DNA from: Pipra filicauda
Taxonomy: Eukaryota > Chordata > Aves > Passeriformes > Pipridae
Direction of reading: 5' to 3'
NCBI RefSeq assembly: GCF_003945595.2
Contig: NW_024104358.1
Location: 992,001-1,056,000, forward strand
DNA length: 64,000 nucleotides
Part shown: in pieces, positions 40,411-53,100 of the stretch
How the letters are laid out: each line of letters opens with the position of its first letter
How positions within the stretch are numbered: the stretch's first letter is position 1
Notes under the pieces: model-generated
What the model saw: the letters and a program-made list of their open reading frames with translations, nothing else
Database searches by the model: none
Told to the model about the DNA's origin: nothing
Translations under genes and position numbers: made by a program

Positions 40411-40720
40411 ACCATGATTAGCATATAGATTAGGAGGAAGATCGTTTGGTGGACTGCTGCTTGGAAATATGCTGGATATTGGTCGACTGGTGGTGAACAA
40501 TTGTTTTTAATTTGCATAATTAGTTTTTCTTGAGTTTTATTTCTCTCTCATTTTGTAATTTTCATTATATTATTATTATCATTATTATTGTATTTCAATT
40601 AATTTCAACCCACAAGTTTTCTCACTGCTGCTCTTCTGGTTCTCTCCCCCATCCCACCATGGTGAGTGTAAGTGAGTGACTGTGTGGTGCTTAGCTGCCT
40701 GCTGAGATTAAACCATGACA
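40411..40720 (+). mobile_element. ERVL-type LTR, 3' part
   Basis: The piece begins near the TATA region (GCATATAGATTAGGAGG), has the GGTGGTGAACAATTG stretch, an ATT-rich tract and TTTCAACCCACAAGTTTTCT, and ends GGTGCTTAGCTGCC then TTAAACCATGACA with the terminal CA at 40720. It overlaps in LTR content with the piece at 38.6-39.0 kb, so the two are parts of two LTR copies and not the two halves of one. Confidence 0.75.
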
Positions 40721-41849
40721 GGAATCTTCAAGAGGATGGATTTCCCTAAAGGTTGCCTTGGTTTGTAAGATCATTAATGTTCTGAGCTTAGGATGTGTGT
40801 CAAATGTCTTTTGTACAATGTCTTCAGAAGCCATAATTGTCAAATGGCTCTTGAACATGGTTATATGAAATGAAGGTTAAATGAAATTACAGGAACACAA
40901 ATTATTTCTAGGATGGCAGCCAACCCACCCACCTGTTCCCCTTAATATTGCCTGAACATCTGTCTGGTTGCAGAAGTGTGGGACAAAGAAACAAATAATA
41001 ATGAAGACCCACATGGGTCACTCAGTTCTGTTTCGTCCTGTTGGGAAACTATGCAACAGATGTTGATTTGTAAAATTTCTAATCTACATCAAGCTATATC
41101 CTAAAGTATAAGAATGCATTCCAGCATCTTATAACAAACTTCAAGTCTGTATTAGATGAACAAAGAAGTCCATTATACTGGGCCATAGGAAAAATGGAAG
41201 AATTCAAAAACCTCATCAGTGTCCCTGGAAGGAAAATATTAAATAAAACTCTTAAGTTATGCTAGGAAGTGGTTTACTACCTTGTGTTGCAGAGTAGATG
41301 AAAGAAATAGCAATATCTCAATTTCCCCAGACTACCACTGTGACCCCAAATCTGATAGCTGTTTTGCCATTGAGGATTGGGACAAGATATACCAATCAAT
41401 CATCTAAGAATTTAATGACAATAGAAGCACCACTATCTTCCATTTGCATTCTCTTAGGTTGTTCAACAGTCAGAGTTTCATGAAAACATGAAATAATCTC
41501 CTTTCTATTCACTCTACCTCAGAAGCTGAATTATATTTATCAAGGGTATCAACATTTTCCTTTCCTTTTACTTACTAAGAATGATCCTCATAAATAAATC
41601 TAAATAAGATACATAGAATAACATGTATGTCATTGCAAATATGGTGCAAACAAACAGCAACCTCTCCTTTGTAGTTTCTTAAAGATACCAAAATACCAAG
41701 TACCAAAGACTAACATATGTCACAGCCTTCGTTTTCCAATGAGGCATTTTAGGTTGCCAAACAACAGTTCCATTAATTTACCAGATTCTGTCTTAAAATA
41801 AGTTCAGACTCTGAATCTCATAATTTTTTTTTGGAAAACTCTTTCTGAA
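40721..41849. other. Intergenic DNA, nothing recognised
   Basis: AT-rich unique sequence between the LTR piece and the old LINE. No gene, repeat family or RNA gene recognised. Confidence 0.55.
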
Positions 41850-43000
41850 TTTAATTCTTGGGATGTTTGAAAGTCGTCTTCTAAATTTCTAGGCTAATAA
41901 ATACTCATGATTGGTTCATAGCATTTGATTTTAGGCCAGCAATTTTAATTCACCTGAACAGTTCTTCTCTCTTTTTAACAATTTCCTCTGAATATAAGGA
42001 GCTGCCAATCCTCTCCAAATTTTCATTTGCCTAGGCTAAATAAACCCTAATATTTTCATTTTTCCTTATAGAATGGACATTCCATTTTCCAAAGCCTTTT
42101 ATGGTCTTATTTCAATTTAGTTTAATTTTGGCTTGTTTTTCTTGGACATAGGTGAGAACAGAACATTATATTCCAAAGCATTTCAGTGTCTTGTGCAAAA
42201 AGGTTTTCTTGTGGTGACTCTCTACTTTCTTGCTGTTCATGTTCTCAACTTTGTGTCATCTGTAAATTTCATTAGCAAATAATTTGATTCTGCCTCCTTA
42301 GCCACTAATATATGATGAGCATTGGTCCCAATACTCGTTGTTGAGGTGGTAACCTCTGGTATCCTAATAATTCTTTCTCAAATATGATTTAGGGCAATTT
42401 TTTTTCCTGAAACAGCTCTCTATCCACTTCACATTAATCCTTGATATCTTCAAGTTAAATACTGATTTCCTGTAAAATGTTGTAAGAAATGCTTAACTTA
42501 AATCTATCTAGACTATATCTGCTGCATTACCTCTGTGTAGTAAATTACTGATTTTATATTAAAAGAAAAAAAATTAGTCGACTTATCTTTAACAAAACTG
42601 TGCTGCAAATTAGTCTACTTTGTATTGCCTAACTATTCTTACTTATTCATTCCTCCAAAATCTGTTCTAAAATTTTGCAGAATCAAAGTCACATTAAAAG
42701 GCCTGGTGTTGCTCCGAATCATGTTTTCCTCCTTCTCTGAAGATAGGTACTGCATTTGCAACCTTTCAGTCAACATTTACAGTTTCACAAAGTCCCTTCT
42801 ATCAGACTCAAGGCAAGGCATACACTGGCATTTCACATTCCAGTTCTTTTAGTGGTCTGGGCTAGGACTTTTCTACATCCTGGATTTTATTACATCATAT
42901 GGTCTAAGTTATTTTTTCTCACTATGGAAATTGGAAGCCCTAATTCTCTAATTTAATTATGGATTTGCATTTCTTCATATTGCAATTTAACATAAAGAAC
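41850..43000 (-). mobile_element. Ancient L3/CR1-like LINE, antisense, highly diverged
   Basis: On the plus strand the order of landmarks follows the reverse complement of an L3-type LINE. AATATAAGGAGCTGCCAATC is followed by CATCTGTAAATTTCATTAGC, then by a region recalling the flanking RT frame, and then by CTGAAGATAGGTACTGCATTTGC. Similarity is patchy and edges are uncertain. The divergence suggests an insertion older than the CR1 copies in this window. Confidence 0.5.
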
Positions 43001-46000
43001 TCAATCTATCCTTTGTTATTTTTACAGACACTTTTTCTGCAAGAGCTCCACACCCACTGAAGTAGAGTCCAAATCACCACCACTTCCTGTTGATTCCTTG
43101 TCTGTTTAGTAAAGAAATTGCTATTCTACCCTGTTCTGACCTTTACTGCTAGCAGTTTCCAATCAAAAGATGTTTGGAAATTCAAAAATTATATAATTAT
43201 ATATAATTTACACTCTTAGTTATTTCGCTTATTGTTTCATAAAGAATATAATTGATATTGATGCCTAAAGCTGCATTTTCATAAGAAATTCCTTATCCTA
43301 TATTTGTAGTGCTTCCTTTACCATGAAGATTTTCCGAAAGGCATTCTGACTTAACCATAGCCTTTCACTGTTATCTTTTTACAGTCAAAATGTCACTAAT
43401 TTGAGAGAACTTTCCTAGCCCTGCATCTGCTATAAGCCTGTTTTAGTTTGTTGTACGTAGTCAGTGTTTGGTTTAATTTTGTAACACATATGACAAAAGG
43501 GCACTGATAGCTTACTAAGTCCTCATTTTCTAGGCTTTAACATAAATGTTTTTCATTTGGCACAAAATGCTATCATCTACTGTGGCAATCTATGATTTTT
43601 ATTATAAAACATCATATATTTTCTATTAGAATTTTCCTACAGGTTTTATAAAACGTTATTCCTTATTCATTCTTACACAGATTTTTTTACCATTTCAGGA
43701 TATGTAACTTTCTCTAGCAACAAATGGTTTCAGATGGAGTAGCCATTTTACTTCCAGTCATATAGCTCTGAGCAAATCAAAGGATCAACTTTGCAGGTTT
43801 TGTGATATAGATACCAACCTATTAAAAAATGGCCCAAACCCTTCTCAGATGTTGGCAACGAGTCCTTACATGGGAAGGACGTTTAGCCGTATTCTCGTCT
43901 AGCACAAATTTAGGTGTATAATGAAGATTTGAAAGGAAAACTTTATTTCAAGCACCCAACAAAGTGAGTTGATTTTCAGAAGGGCTTCACTCTCAGCAGC
44001 TCATTAAAGGGTGCAGCAGGGAGGGTCTTTACCCATGAACTGTGCCTTTGCCAATCTTCATTTCTAATGTTCAGTAATTTTCATTGTTGGCTTAAAGTGC
44101 ATTTAATAAAACCCCAGATATAGAAATGGTGATTCATCCTCTCCTTATAAGCAACGTCAGTGCATTTCAATTCATGATATACAGAAGACACATATTTAAT
44201 ATTGATAGCTCTCTGGTCTCTCCACATTTTGATCTCCTGCTGTCCTAATCATGCTTGTCATTGAATATTTCCATCTAAGAGTGGGAAACATGATTTCAGG
44301 TACAACTCAACTTTCTGACAGCAGTTCATCCAGATTTTTTGCCTTCTACATCTCTTTCCCTGAGTGCTAAAGTGTGCATCATGTCCAGTCATCCAGATGG
44401 AAAACACCTTGCAGCTTCTGGCTTCTCAACCACATACCTGGCATGTCTCCATCAAAGACACAGTGAAGGACAATACTGACTTTTAGAAGCATGAAAATTG
44501 CACAAAATTTGGAACTTCTGATCACAGGATTAGCACTATCATCCTGAGCAGTTCATGTTCCTGAAGATGCCTCCTGGTGTGAATGTCTGCAACATTCCCA
44601 GATTCCTGCAACTGTCAGGATTGGTTGTTCAGTCAGCTAAAGCAACTTTTGCATTTAATTAGAGCTCACCAGATAAAGATTTTTCTCCAAATGAAAATAC
44701 TGATGTTACAGAAAGAAAAGGAAAAAAAAGGATAATGCAAATGTCTTTAGCCAAGAATCAATTTTCAACTCCAAATACTTTAAGAAGAGAAAAAAAAAAA
44801 GAGTATGGATATGAAAACACAGTGACCCTGGGATATAGATTCTAGATATCTTCTTTCTGCTGCTTCCCTGTGAGCCAGACTCCTTGGCTGAACCTTGCCC
44901 CTTCGGCACTGGTCTCTAACCTGCCGGCCCCATAGTGCCTAAGAGGACACTGGCAGGCTGAAATGCTCAGTCTGAGGTGGCCCAGAGTGACTCCAAGCTG
45001 TTCAGCCTGTCCCCAGGGACGACTTCAAATACAGCTGGAGTGCTGGGCCACAAAGCAAAACCTTTTCAGTCCTTGGAGACTAGGATGCAGGAGGGTGTGT
45101 GTATGTGTGAGTTAGATTATTCTATTGTTTGCTCACTATTTGTCATCTGAGTATTAGAAATACTTGAGATTAATTTGACTATGATTAGAGCAAGATTGAA
45201 ATTAGTTCTCGTTAAACAACACTGCTGGATGTCCACAAGAACTCTGTATTGTCTATCTTTCCTACATAAATAATAATAACTACTTTCTCTGGCTATGAAT
45301 ATTACATGTCAAAATTAATCTTAAATTCCCTTTACTTATTTTTTCAGTATTTTTGCTGCTCCTTTAAAATAATACTGAAATGCCTTTCAGCATGCTAAGT
45401 GTCTACCACCTTTTGCAGGCAGAGTTAATGTCTCCTTGGAGTTTTGCATTAATCCCACAGTATTAATGGGAGTTTCAATCCTTTCATTTGTAAAATTTTC
45501 TTTTTCTGCATAACTACGTGCACTGTCTGCATTGCAAATCATTATGCATTTTTTGCTGTAAGAAATGATCTTCTGCTAGAGTTTTTCTAGTGGCTGCTTT
45601 GTTCGAAAACATTTCCTGAACTTTCTCCTCTTATTCTTCCTACATACCATCCTCAATCAGAAATATCTCCGGAAGGTGGAAGGATATTAGCCAAATGGAA
45701 AATCCATCTTATCATTGCCTATAATAGCTCCATGACCAAGAGATTCCACAACAGGATTGATTTTTGGGGCATGGGCTGTCATGAAGAGCCCATGTCACAC
45801 AAGCATCTCTGCAGTTGCACATTGCTCTTGTTGGCAGCACTGATAGGACACTGACCGTGGCTATGCAACGTGCACAACCCTAAAAGTAGGTGGAGCTTCA
45901 TCCTAGCCTTCTGGTTTGTCATCATATATCCAACTACAGGATCAGGAAACTATATTAGCATCTAAGTATGATTTTAGGAGGCCTTAAAATTTTAAGGCCT

Positions 46001-47487
46001 TAATTTTACATGTCTTAAAAAACAATAATGAAGCACTCTCTTCACTAGCAGTGGCATAGCCAGAATCAAGAACCCATTAATGCTATTCCAAATTGAGCTA
46101 CACTAACAAAAAAAGTGTTAAGATAGAAAGTAAAGTCAAAAAGAAACAACAAAAAAAATTATTTTCCCTTGAGAGAGTAAACAAGAGACAATATCTTGAG
46201 TCCATTTTAGTGTGACATAGGCACTGAGCAGGTGACAAGTCACAGAATCAGAGTACAGCTGTCTTAGGCATCCTGAGAGAAGAGTGGAGTATGCACACAG
46301 ATCCTCCCATGACCTGTCTTAGTGTGTGATTGGAGCTCAGTGACAATTTTTGACAGGCAGGAATGGAGTGGAAGGTCTTAATGGCTTATCAGAACCATTA
46401 AGGAAATGGAATAGGTGGAACCAGTGCCTCAGAGCAAAATGATACATCACTGTATGACTCCTGAGATTGCCACTGCTGCTTGTTTATTAAAGATGCAGCA
46501 CTTCTGTTAATGAGGATCTTGTGTGTTTCTACATCTGGTATCCCTAAATAATCACTTAGGCCACCCAAGGGCAAATTATCTTCTTTGAGAGGGGAAGATG
46601 CAGTGAAGGACAAAAAAGTCCAATCATTTTGGCTGTCTTCTTCTTTAAGTGTAATAGAAAAGAAAACAATATAAATGGAAGGCAATTTTGGTTTAATTAA
46701 GAAAAATGAAAATAATTGTGTATTCTATTTCCACTTGTGACACCTTCTTGGTGTGTACCTTAAAGTACAATTAAATTGTGGCTAGGCAATTTCAGAAGTG
46801 AAATTCTTGGTGCCTCTGCTGAAGAGAAGAGAACCATCTATAATAACGATCATCTGAGATTATTTAATCTACAATCTTTGCATTCTGTGCTTGTTCCTTT
46901 TTTTTTTTTGCTTGAATTTTTACATATTTATGCCATTTTTAATCCTCACTTAACATTCATATAGTTCTTTTCTTTTTTCCTTCATTTTGCCTTGTTTTCT
47001 ATAGACTCTTTTCCTACTTTGCCTATTTTACCTCTCTTTTTGCCTGTCTCACATGCATCTGTGAAAGACCACTGGGGTAACCTTGTGAATAATCAGATCT
47101 GACCTGATTTTCATAGAAATATTTGGATGCATTGTTAGATGATGCTGGATAATGATCACACTCCTTTTGCCCAGTCTTTGGAAGAGATCAGGCAATGCAA
47201 AGGATTTGACCTTGACCTGACTACCTGAATGGCAGTGATTACACATAGATATTGCTTTTTCTAAGAGTCATGGGAAATAGAAGTGCCAGACTATGTTCTC
47301 CCTCACTGTTCAGTAGCTGTCTGGGGATAATTTATTCTTGAGATGACAGAATGCAGTTAACAACTTGTATCCTGTATACCTAATGAGACAATTATTTCAG
47401 GAGAGTCTGAGCTATTCAGCAAAACTGACACAGAGCAAACAGAAAGACTGTGCTGGAAAGAATGACCATGTTTGTTTAACCCAACAG
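43001..47487. other. Intergenic DNA, nothing recognised
   Basis: AT-rich sequence with a slightly GC-richer patch near 44.88-45.08 kb and a perfect 22-bp palindrome at 45979-46000. No gene or RNA gene could be supported. Confidence 0.55.
45979..46000. repeat. Perfect 22-bp palindrome
   Basis: The half-site AGGCCTTAAAA is followed with no spacer by its reverse complement TTTTAAGGCCT. Confidence 0.95.
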
Positions 47488-47658
47488 GCTCCTGGATAGA
47501 CTGTCGTTTGCCTGCATGTAACTTCCTATGGTGGAAAACGAGGTCTCACGAATTTGTCTTGAAAAATGATTCAAGCCAGTTTTCCCAAGGCTGTCTACAA
47601 AATATTTGGACTTTCAGAAGATGTTGCTCTTCTCTGAATATTAACTATGAAAGTAATG
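47488..47658 (+). other. Exon-like segment, phase 1-1, unassigned
   Basis: A 171-nt stretch is bounded by a CCCAACAG acceptor and a GTGAGT donor after AATG. One frame is open across it. In that frame the exon would begin after the first base of a codon and end after the first base of another, so it is symmetric (phase 1-1). The peptide contains WIDCRLPACNFLWW and further cysteines but matches no domain I know. The polypyrimidine tract is weak. It could be a chance pairing, a non-coding RNA exon, or an exon of an unrecognised gene. Confidence 0.25.
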
Positions 47659-49351
47659 GTGAGTAAAATGAGAATGGGTGAGGGGAGAGGGATAGGTCTT
47701 TCCAACCGGCACCACTGTGGCAGAGTGCTGTCTCCTAAAGGAGGGAGACAGCAAAGAGTCAAAACTGAAGTTGTAAGCAGAAATGGCTTCCAAAGCACTG
47801 TAATATAGTGCATATATTTAAAGCACTATTTTTAGTTCACAAATATTTGTTGACAGGAGTGACAAATACAATGCGTGTATGAGGCTGAGGAGCAGGAATG
47901 AAACATTCTGTCTCCACTTGAAATACTCTCCTTGTAATCCAAACAAACACACACATCTGCAAATTCCTCACAAGTCAGCCATCTGATGCTCCGAAGATGA
48001 CTCACATTGTGCTTGACTGGAACACTGGCTAAGATAGGCCTGTGTGGACTTGGTGTTTCGTGCCATGGGATGTTTAATAGCTGGGAGTAGCGATGTTGCA
48101 ATGTAGTAATTTTAAGTGAGAACTTTCTTCTTTCCAAGCAACTGAAAAAGATCTGCCAGCAGGGTTATTTAAAAAAATAGCATAAATATGGTTCAAGAAG
48201 ACCTGCAGATCTGGATATGATGTTTACTGCATCAGCTGATCTTCTCAAGGTCTCTTCAGAAACGCTGTGGGTCAGTTCCTGTGTGGCAGCCCTTCCTCAG
48301 GAAATGCTCTTGGATGAGGTTAGCACAGGTTTTGACCATAAAACACAAGTACCATGTAAATAATATCAAATAATATGTATTAGTCTTTAGATCTACAGCT
48401 TCCAAGATGTGTCCAGCTGACATTTTTGCATGTAAGTTGGACTGGAGAAGGAGGCACAATATATGATACCATGAGTTGCTATTGGTTGCAGAACCCAATG
48501 CATGTGGAAATGTACTGCTCAAAAACGTATCAGTAAAAACCAAGAAGGGGCTCATAGTTCTATATCTTTGCCCTTTTTTATTATAATTTGATATACTTAC
48601 TGAGTTTCAAAGGATAATAGTAGTCTGTAATTACTCTTTAAAATTACACCTATTTTTAGTAGGTTTGAATTATTGAGAACATCAGAACGATTTGAGGACA
48701 CATTGTTCAGTGAGCAGGCATGTCAGCGCTGTGCATTTGGATATGAGTGGGGTGGGAGGTGCTTTTGCCACCACTCTCTGTGAAATGCAGAGCTGAACCA
48801 GGGCAGGCGGGCACAGTCATATCAACAGAGCAGGAACCAACATAAGTCACTGAGACTTCAGAAGGGCCATGAAATCCTGATCATCATGAGTCTGGTCCTC
48901 TAATAGTTCTGTATGGATGGCTAGCAGACATAAAGTTCTAACTTCAAGTCCAAGTGCTGAAGAGTGTTGAAACTGCATTTCACTTGAAAAATATTTAAAT
49001 CAATGCTAATTTTGACTTAATCAAAATTAGGATTTTACCATGTTTTTTATCAGAATGACACTAGGTAGACCAGGACATAGTCATTACTTTCTCAAATATG
49101 TTCTTTGATTTCTTTAGTGGTGCTACGTTCTTTAAAGAAAGGGAGGAGGGAAGATGGTTGTCCTTGGTACTTTCTGCTGGAAATGAACTCAAACCTAGAT
49201 TGAAGTTTGGAGCTGGTGTTCTACTTGTTTCTTCTTTTTCTTCAGAAGCATACAAAAGTGTAGAAAAAAGTTTTTTCCTTTGCTTTTCTGATGTTTAATT
49301 TTGTGTCTATAGTGACAAGTGTTTTGTAAATATCTTAGAGACATGCTCTGT
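47659..49351. other. Intergenic DNA, nothing recognised
   Basis: Unique sequence with no recognised gene or repeat family. Confidence 0.55.
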
Positions 49352-50191
49352 GCTCTGAGAAGTTCAGAGGGACTTGAGCAGGCTTGAGAGGTGGGCCTGT
49401 ATGAACCTCATGAAGTTCAACAAGTCCAAGTACAAGGTCCGGTACCTCAGTCAGGGCAATCCCAAGTACACGTACAGGCTGGGTGGAAGAGGGATTGAGA
49501 GCAGCCCTGAAGAGAAGGACTTGTGTGTTTGTTGGTGAATGAGAAGCTCAACATGATCTGGCAATTTGCATTTGCAACCTGGAAAGCCAGCTGTGTCCAG
49601 GGCTCCATCTAAAGCAGTGTGGGCAGCAGGTCAAAGGAGGTGATTTTGCCCCTCTACTCAGCTCTGCTGAGACCACACCTGGAGTACTCATCCAACTCCA
49701 GGGCCTCCAACACAAGAGGACATGGACCTGTTAGAATAAGTCCAGAGGAGGGCCACAAAGATTATCAAAGGGCTGGAGCACCTCTCCTGTGAGGGAAGGT
49801 TGATAGGATTGGGGCTGTTCAGTCTGGAGAAGAGAAGGCTCCAGGTGACCTTAGAGCATCTTCCAGTACCAGAAGGGACCTACAAGAAAGCTGGAGACAG
49901 ATGTTTTACTAGGACATGTAGTGATAGAACAAGGGAGAATGGCTTTAAACCGAAAGAGGATAGATTGAGATTGGACATAAGGAAGAAATTCTTTACTATG
50001 AGGGTGGTGAGACACTGGAACAAGTTGTCTGGAAAAGTGGTGGATGCTCCATCCCCAGATGTGTTCAAGGCCAGGTTGGATGGGGCTCTGACTAACCTGG
50101 TCTAGTGGAAGGTGTCCCTGCCCTTGTCAGGGGTGTTGGAACTAGATGATCTTTAAGGTTCCTTCCAACCCAAACCATTCTGTGACTCTGT
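49352..50191 (+). mobile_element. CR1 LINE 3' part, sense, comparatively well kept
   Basis: The 3' end of a CR1: GAGAGGTGGGCCTGTATGAA, GAGGAGGGCCACAAAGATTA, GGCTGTTCAGTCTGGAGAAG, GGAAGAAATTCTTTACTATG, and the end GGTTCCTTCCAACCC with CCATTCTGTGACTCTG. A 101-codon frame at 49800-50105 is still open within the 3' region but is not a gene in its own right. This copy stays close to the common avian 3' end and looks younger than the copy at 26.3 kb. Confidence 0.88.
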
Positions 50192-53100
50192 TTCATTAAT
50201 CATTTCAATATGCAGAAGATTCAGAAAGGAGTCCTGTCCTTTTTGTCCATTCTGCATAGACGAAATATATCTCAGAAACTGAGTCCAAGGTTGTAAAGAA
50301 CATAACATGTCAATCTCAATTGCATTTTTCTATGTCATACTTGACTGCATTTGAAAGTCCTAATCAAGGACTATTAAAGAAAACAAGATCTAGCTAAGCA
50401 AAATGGAGGTTCCAAATATACTCTTGTCTGCATGTTGGAAAAAAATTAATCAAAAACAAACAAAGAAACATGCTAGCAAAGAAAAGAGAAACCCAATCTC
50501 ATTTCCCTAAATGGAATCTTATTATATCTATATTTGGAAACTGGAATAAAAATATTATCGACCACTTCTGTTTCTGCAACAAGGTTGCACAAAATATGGG
50601 GACAAAAAGCGGATCCGCTCCAGTTGCCTAATTGGACAGAATGCCGAATGCCAGTCTGACCTAAATGGAACTGAAGGATTTTCAGCAACCTTTCATCCTT
50701 TTCTATTTTCTAAGGTTAATATTCCTTCCTTTGTGATTCTTTCACTAGGCTGCAGCTGGGAGAACAAGAGGTACAGCTGAACTGGGAGCATCTTTCCATG
50801 CCTAGCTGATAAGGAGGTGTTTTGCTTGAGGCTAGAGCTAAATGACCTGTTCATAATCACTGTTTTTCAATTAATTTAATCTTTTCTCTTGCACATCAGT
50901 TTGTCATGAAGAGACCAGACTGTACAAATACCTCTCTCATCTAATGTTGTATGATGAATGCTTCAAGAGAAAATAAAGTAACTGCCTTTGTATTGCTTGA
51001 AAACTGTCACTTCAAGGCTATTTGCCACACATTGTGGCATCACTGCAGTGAATAGAACGAAGCAGATGGGCTTGTCAGGACCACTCTGAAGTTGTTGCCT
51101 GGAGAGGACAGAGGAACAGGTAGCGTCTACTTTGGAAGTCAGCTTTTGAGTTTCAGTCACTACGGCTAAATTGGTTCACATGTTCTGTACAACTCCAAAC
51201 TAGAGATGAACAATGCAGAAAACCTATTGTATTTTTCATGTATATGGTAGCATGCAACTTTTACTAGAGCACAACTTAGAGCAGGGCTGCGTATTACCTC
51301 TCATTTTGCCCTGAGATGGCCATTCTTCTCCCTTTTCCTAACAAACCACCAAAGTAGAGATGTTAAAATTGTAACCTGGAGAGATAAAATGCTCTAGATC
51401 ATGTTCCAGCCTACCAGTACAATCAAGTCTGAAAGAGAGATCTCAGGATCCTCAACCACCACGCAAGAGAGTCATATGACACATGAAACGCTGATGGAGG
51501 GGGCTGCACCTTTCACAAATAATTCAGTGTCACTTAGCAGAAGGCTTGATTTGTGTGAAATGGAGGGGTTTACACCAGTTAAGCAGGTGTTATAACAAAT
51601 AGCATAAGGAAAGCAAAATGCCTGAAAACACGATGCAGCCAATTTTGACTTGCTGTGCTGCTCCACGGATTTCCTCCATTGCCTGCTCAGTTCTGCAGAT
51701 GAGGGTTTAGCTGCTTCCTCCCAGTGGCCACTCAGATTAAAAGCCTGAGCTCCGGGACATATGGCTGCTCCAGTCACAGTGGATCTCTCGGCTTGTTTCC
51801 AACACGCTATAACTTCAATTTACCAGAATGGCACTTGTAGATGTCCAGTTAAAATGTCCCATTTTATCAGGGAAAATGCTTTCCAATGGTACTGTTTGCC
51901 ATTGAATAGAATTCAAAAATCACTTTGTCTGTTATGACTTTTATTTTCATAAAGCATGCAAACATGTAATACTTAACGTGATGTCCTAATTAATGCAAAT
52001 ATGCCAAAACCCTTTATTTTCCAGAGAAAATTATATTACACTGTTACATTTCCCCATTTCATGGCTGCATATTTTATATGCCGTAACCATGGTTACTGTG
52101 TCATTAAAGTCTATTCAGAGGGACTTGGGCATAGCATCGAGCTATTGCAGAGAATGATTGCTTTTGTAAATTTAAAAGAAGCTCTGCAGCTAATTAGTGT
52201 GAGTTTGTGTAAATTGGACTAATGGAGAACACAAAATTTGGAACAAATTATTGGAGAGTCTGAAGGAAATGGAGAACATTTTTATTTGATTTAGGAACTT
52301 GCCTTCTGTATCATAAGCCTCTTAAACTTCTAATTGTGTGAAGCTGAAGCCACACACTGGCATACCACTGATACAGGGACACAGACAGCCCTGACTGAAC
52401 AGGGAGGTGGATGGTTTTAAATGGGAAGTGCTGGCGATGTGCAGAAAGCTGGGGAAAGGTAGAGGCATGCCTGAGCTGTTCTGATTTTGCATCATTTGGA
52501 AATTTTAGAAGGAAATTCAGCTGCTTGGGAATTTTTCAAGCTATCTCTTTCCTGCCTATTAAGTATACGTTTCCTCCATGTGGTACGCTATGTATTTGGA
52601 GAGTGGGGCTCCCTCCTATCTTCTTTACTGCCCAACACTGTAGTCACAGATGCAAAGTAGGATCTTGCCATCACAAGTTTCGCCAGTCTATCTTCAAATA
52701 CTTATATCCTCATCAGAAAACAACGTGTCTGTGGCCATGTAGATGCCTAGCAGCCTTTGCTGAAGAGGCTGAACCTAACAGCTGAATATCCTCCTACTTT
52801 GGATGTTACTAATCACTTTTCCAGCATGCCTCCAACTTTTCAATAATTGCATCATTTGTAGAATCCTTATATGTTAGTAAGAATTTGCCATTCATCCTAT
52901 TCACCTCTGTTCTGGGCAAATACTGGTGTGTGTTTTGTTTCACTACCCTTTGGAATATTTGGAACATGGGCCACTGCTGCAGCAGGCTTGAGTGACTGCA
53001 CAGAAGTGAGGGTATGTGGGGTGATTGCTTCCAGCAGCAGAGCAGTTAATGACCTGTCCTTGTCCTGTCTCTGCCCCGTACTGCCACATACCTTCCATCT

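Noticed and set aside
49800..50105. 101-codon open frame as a possible small gene
   Set aside because: It lies wholly inside the CR1 3' region.
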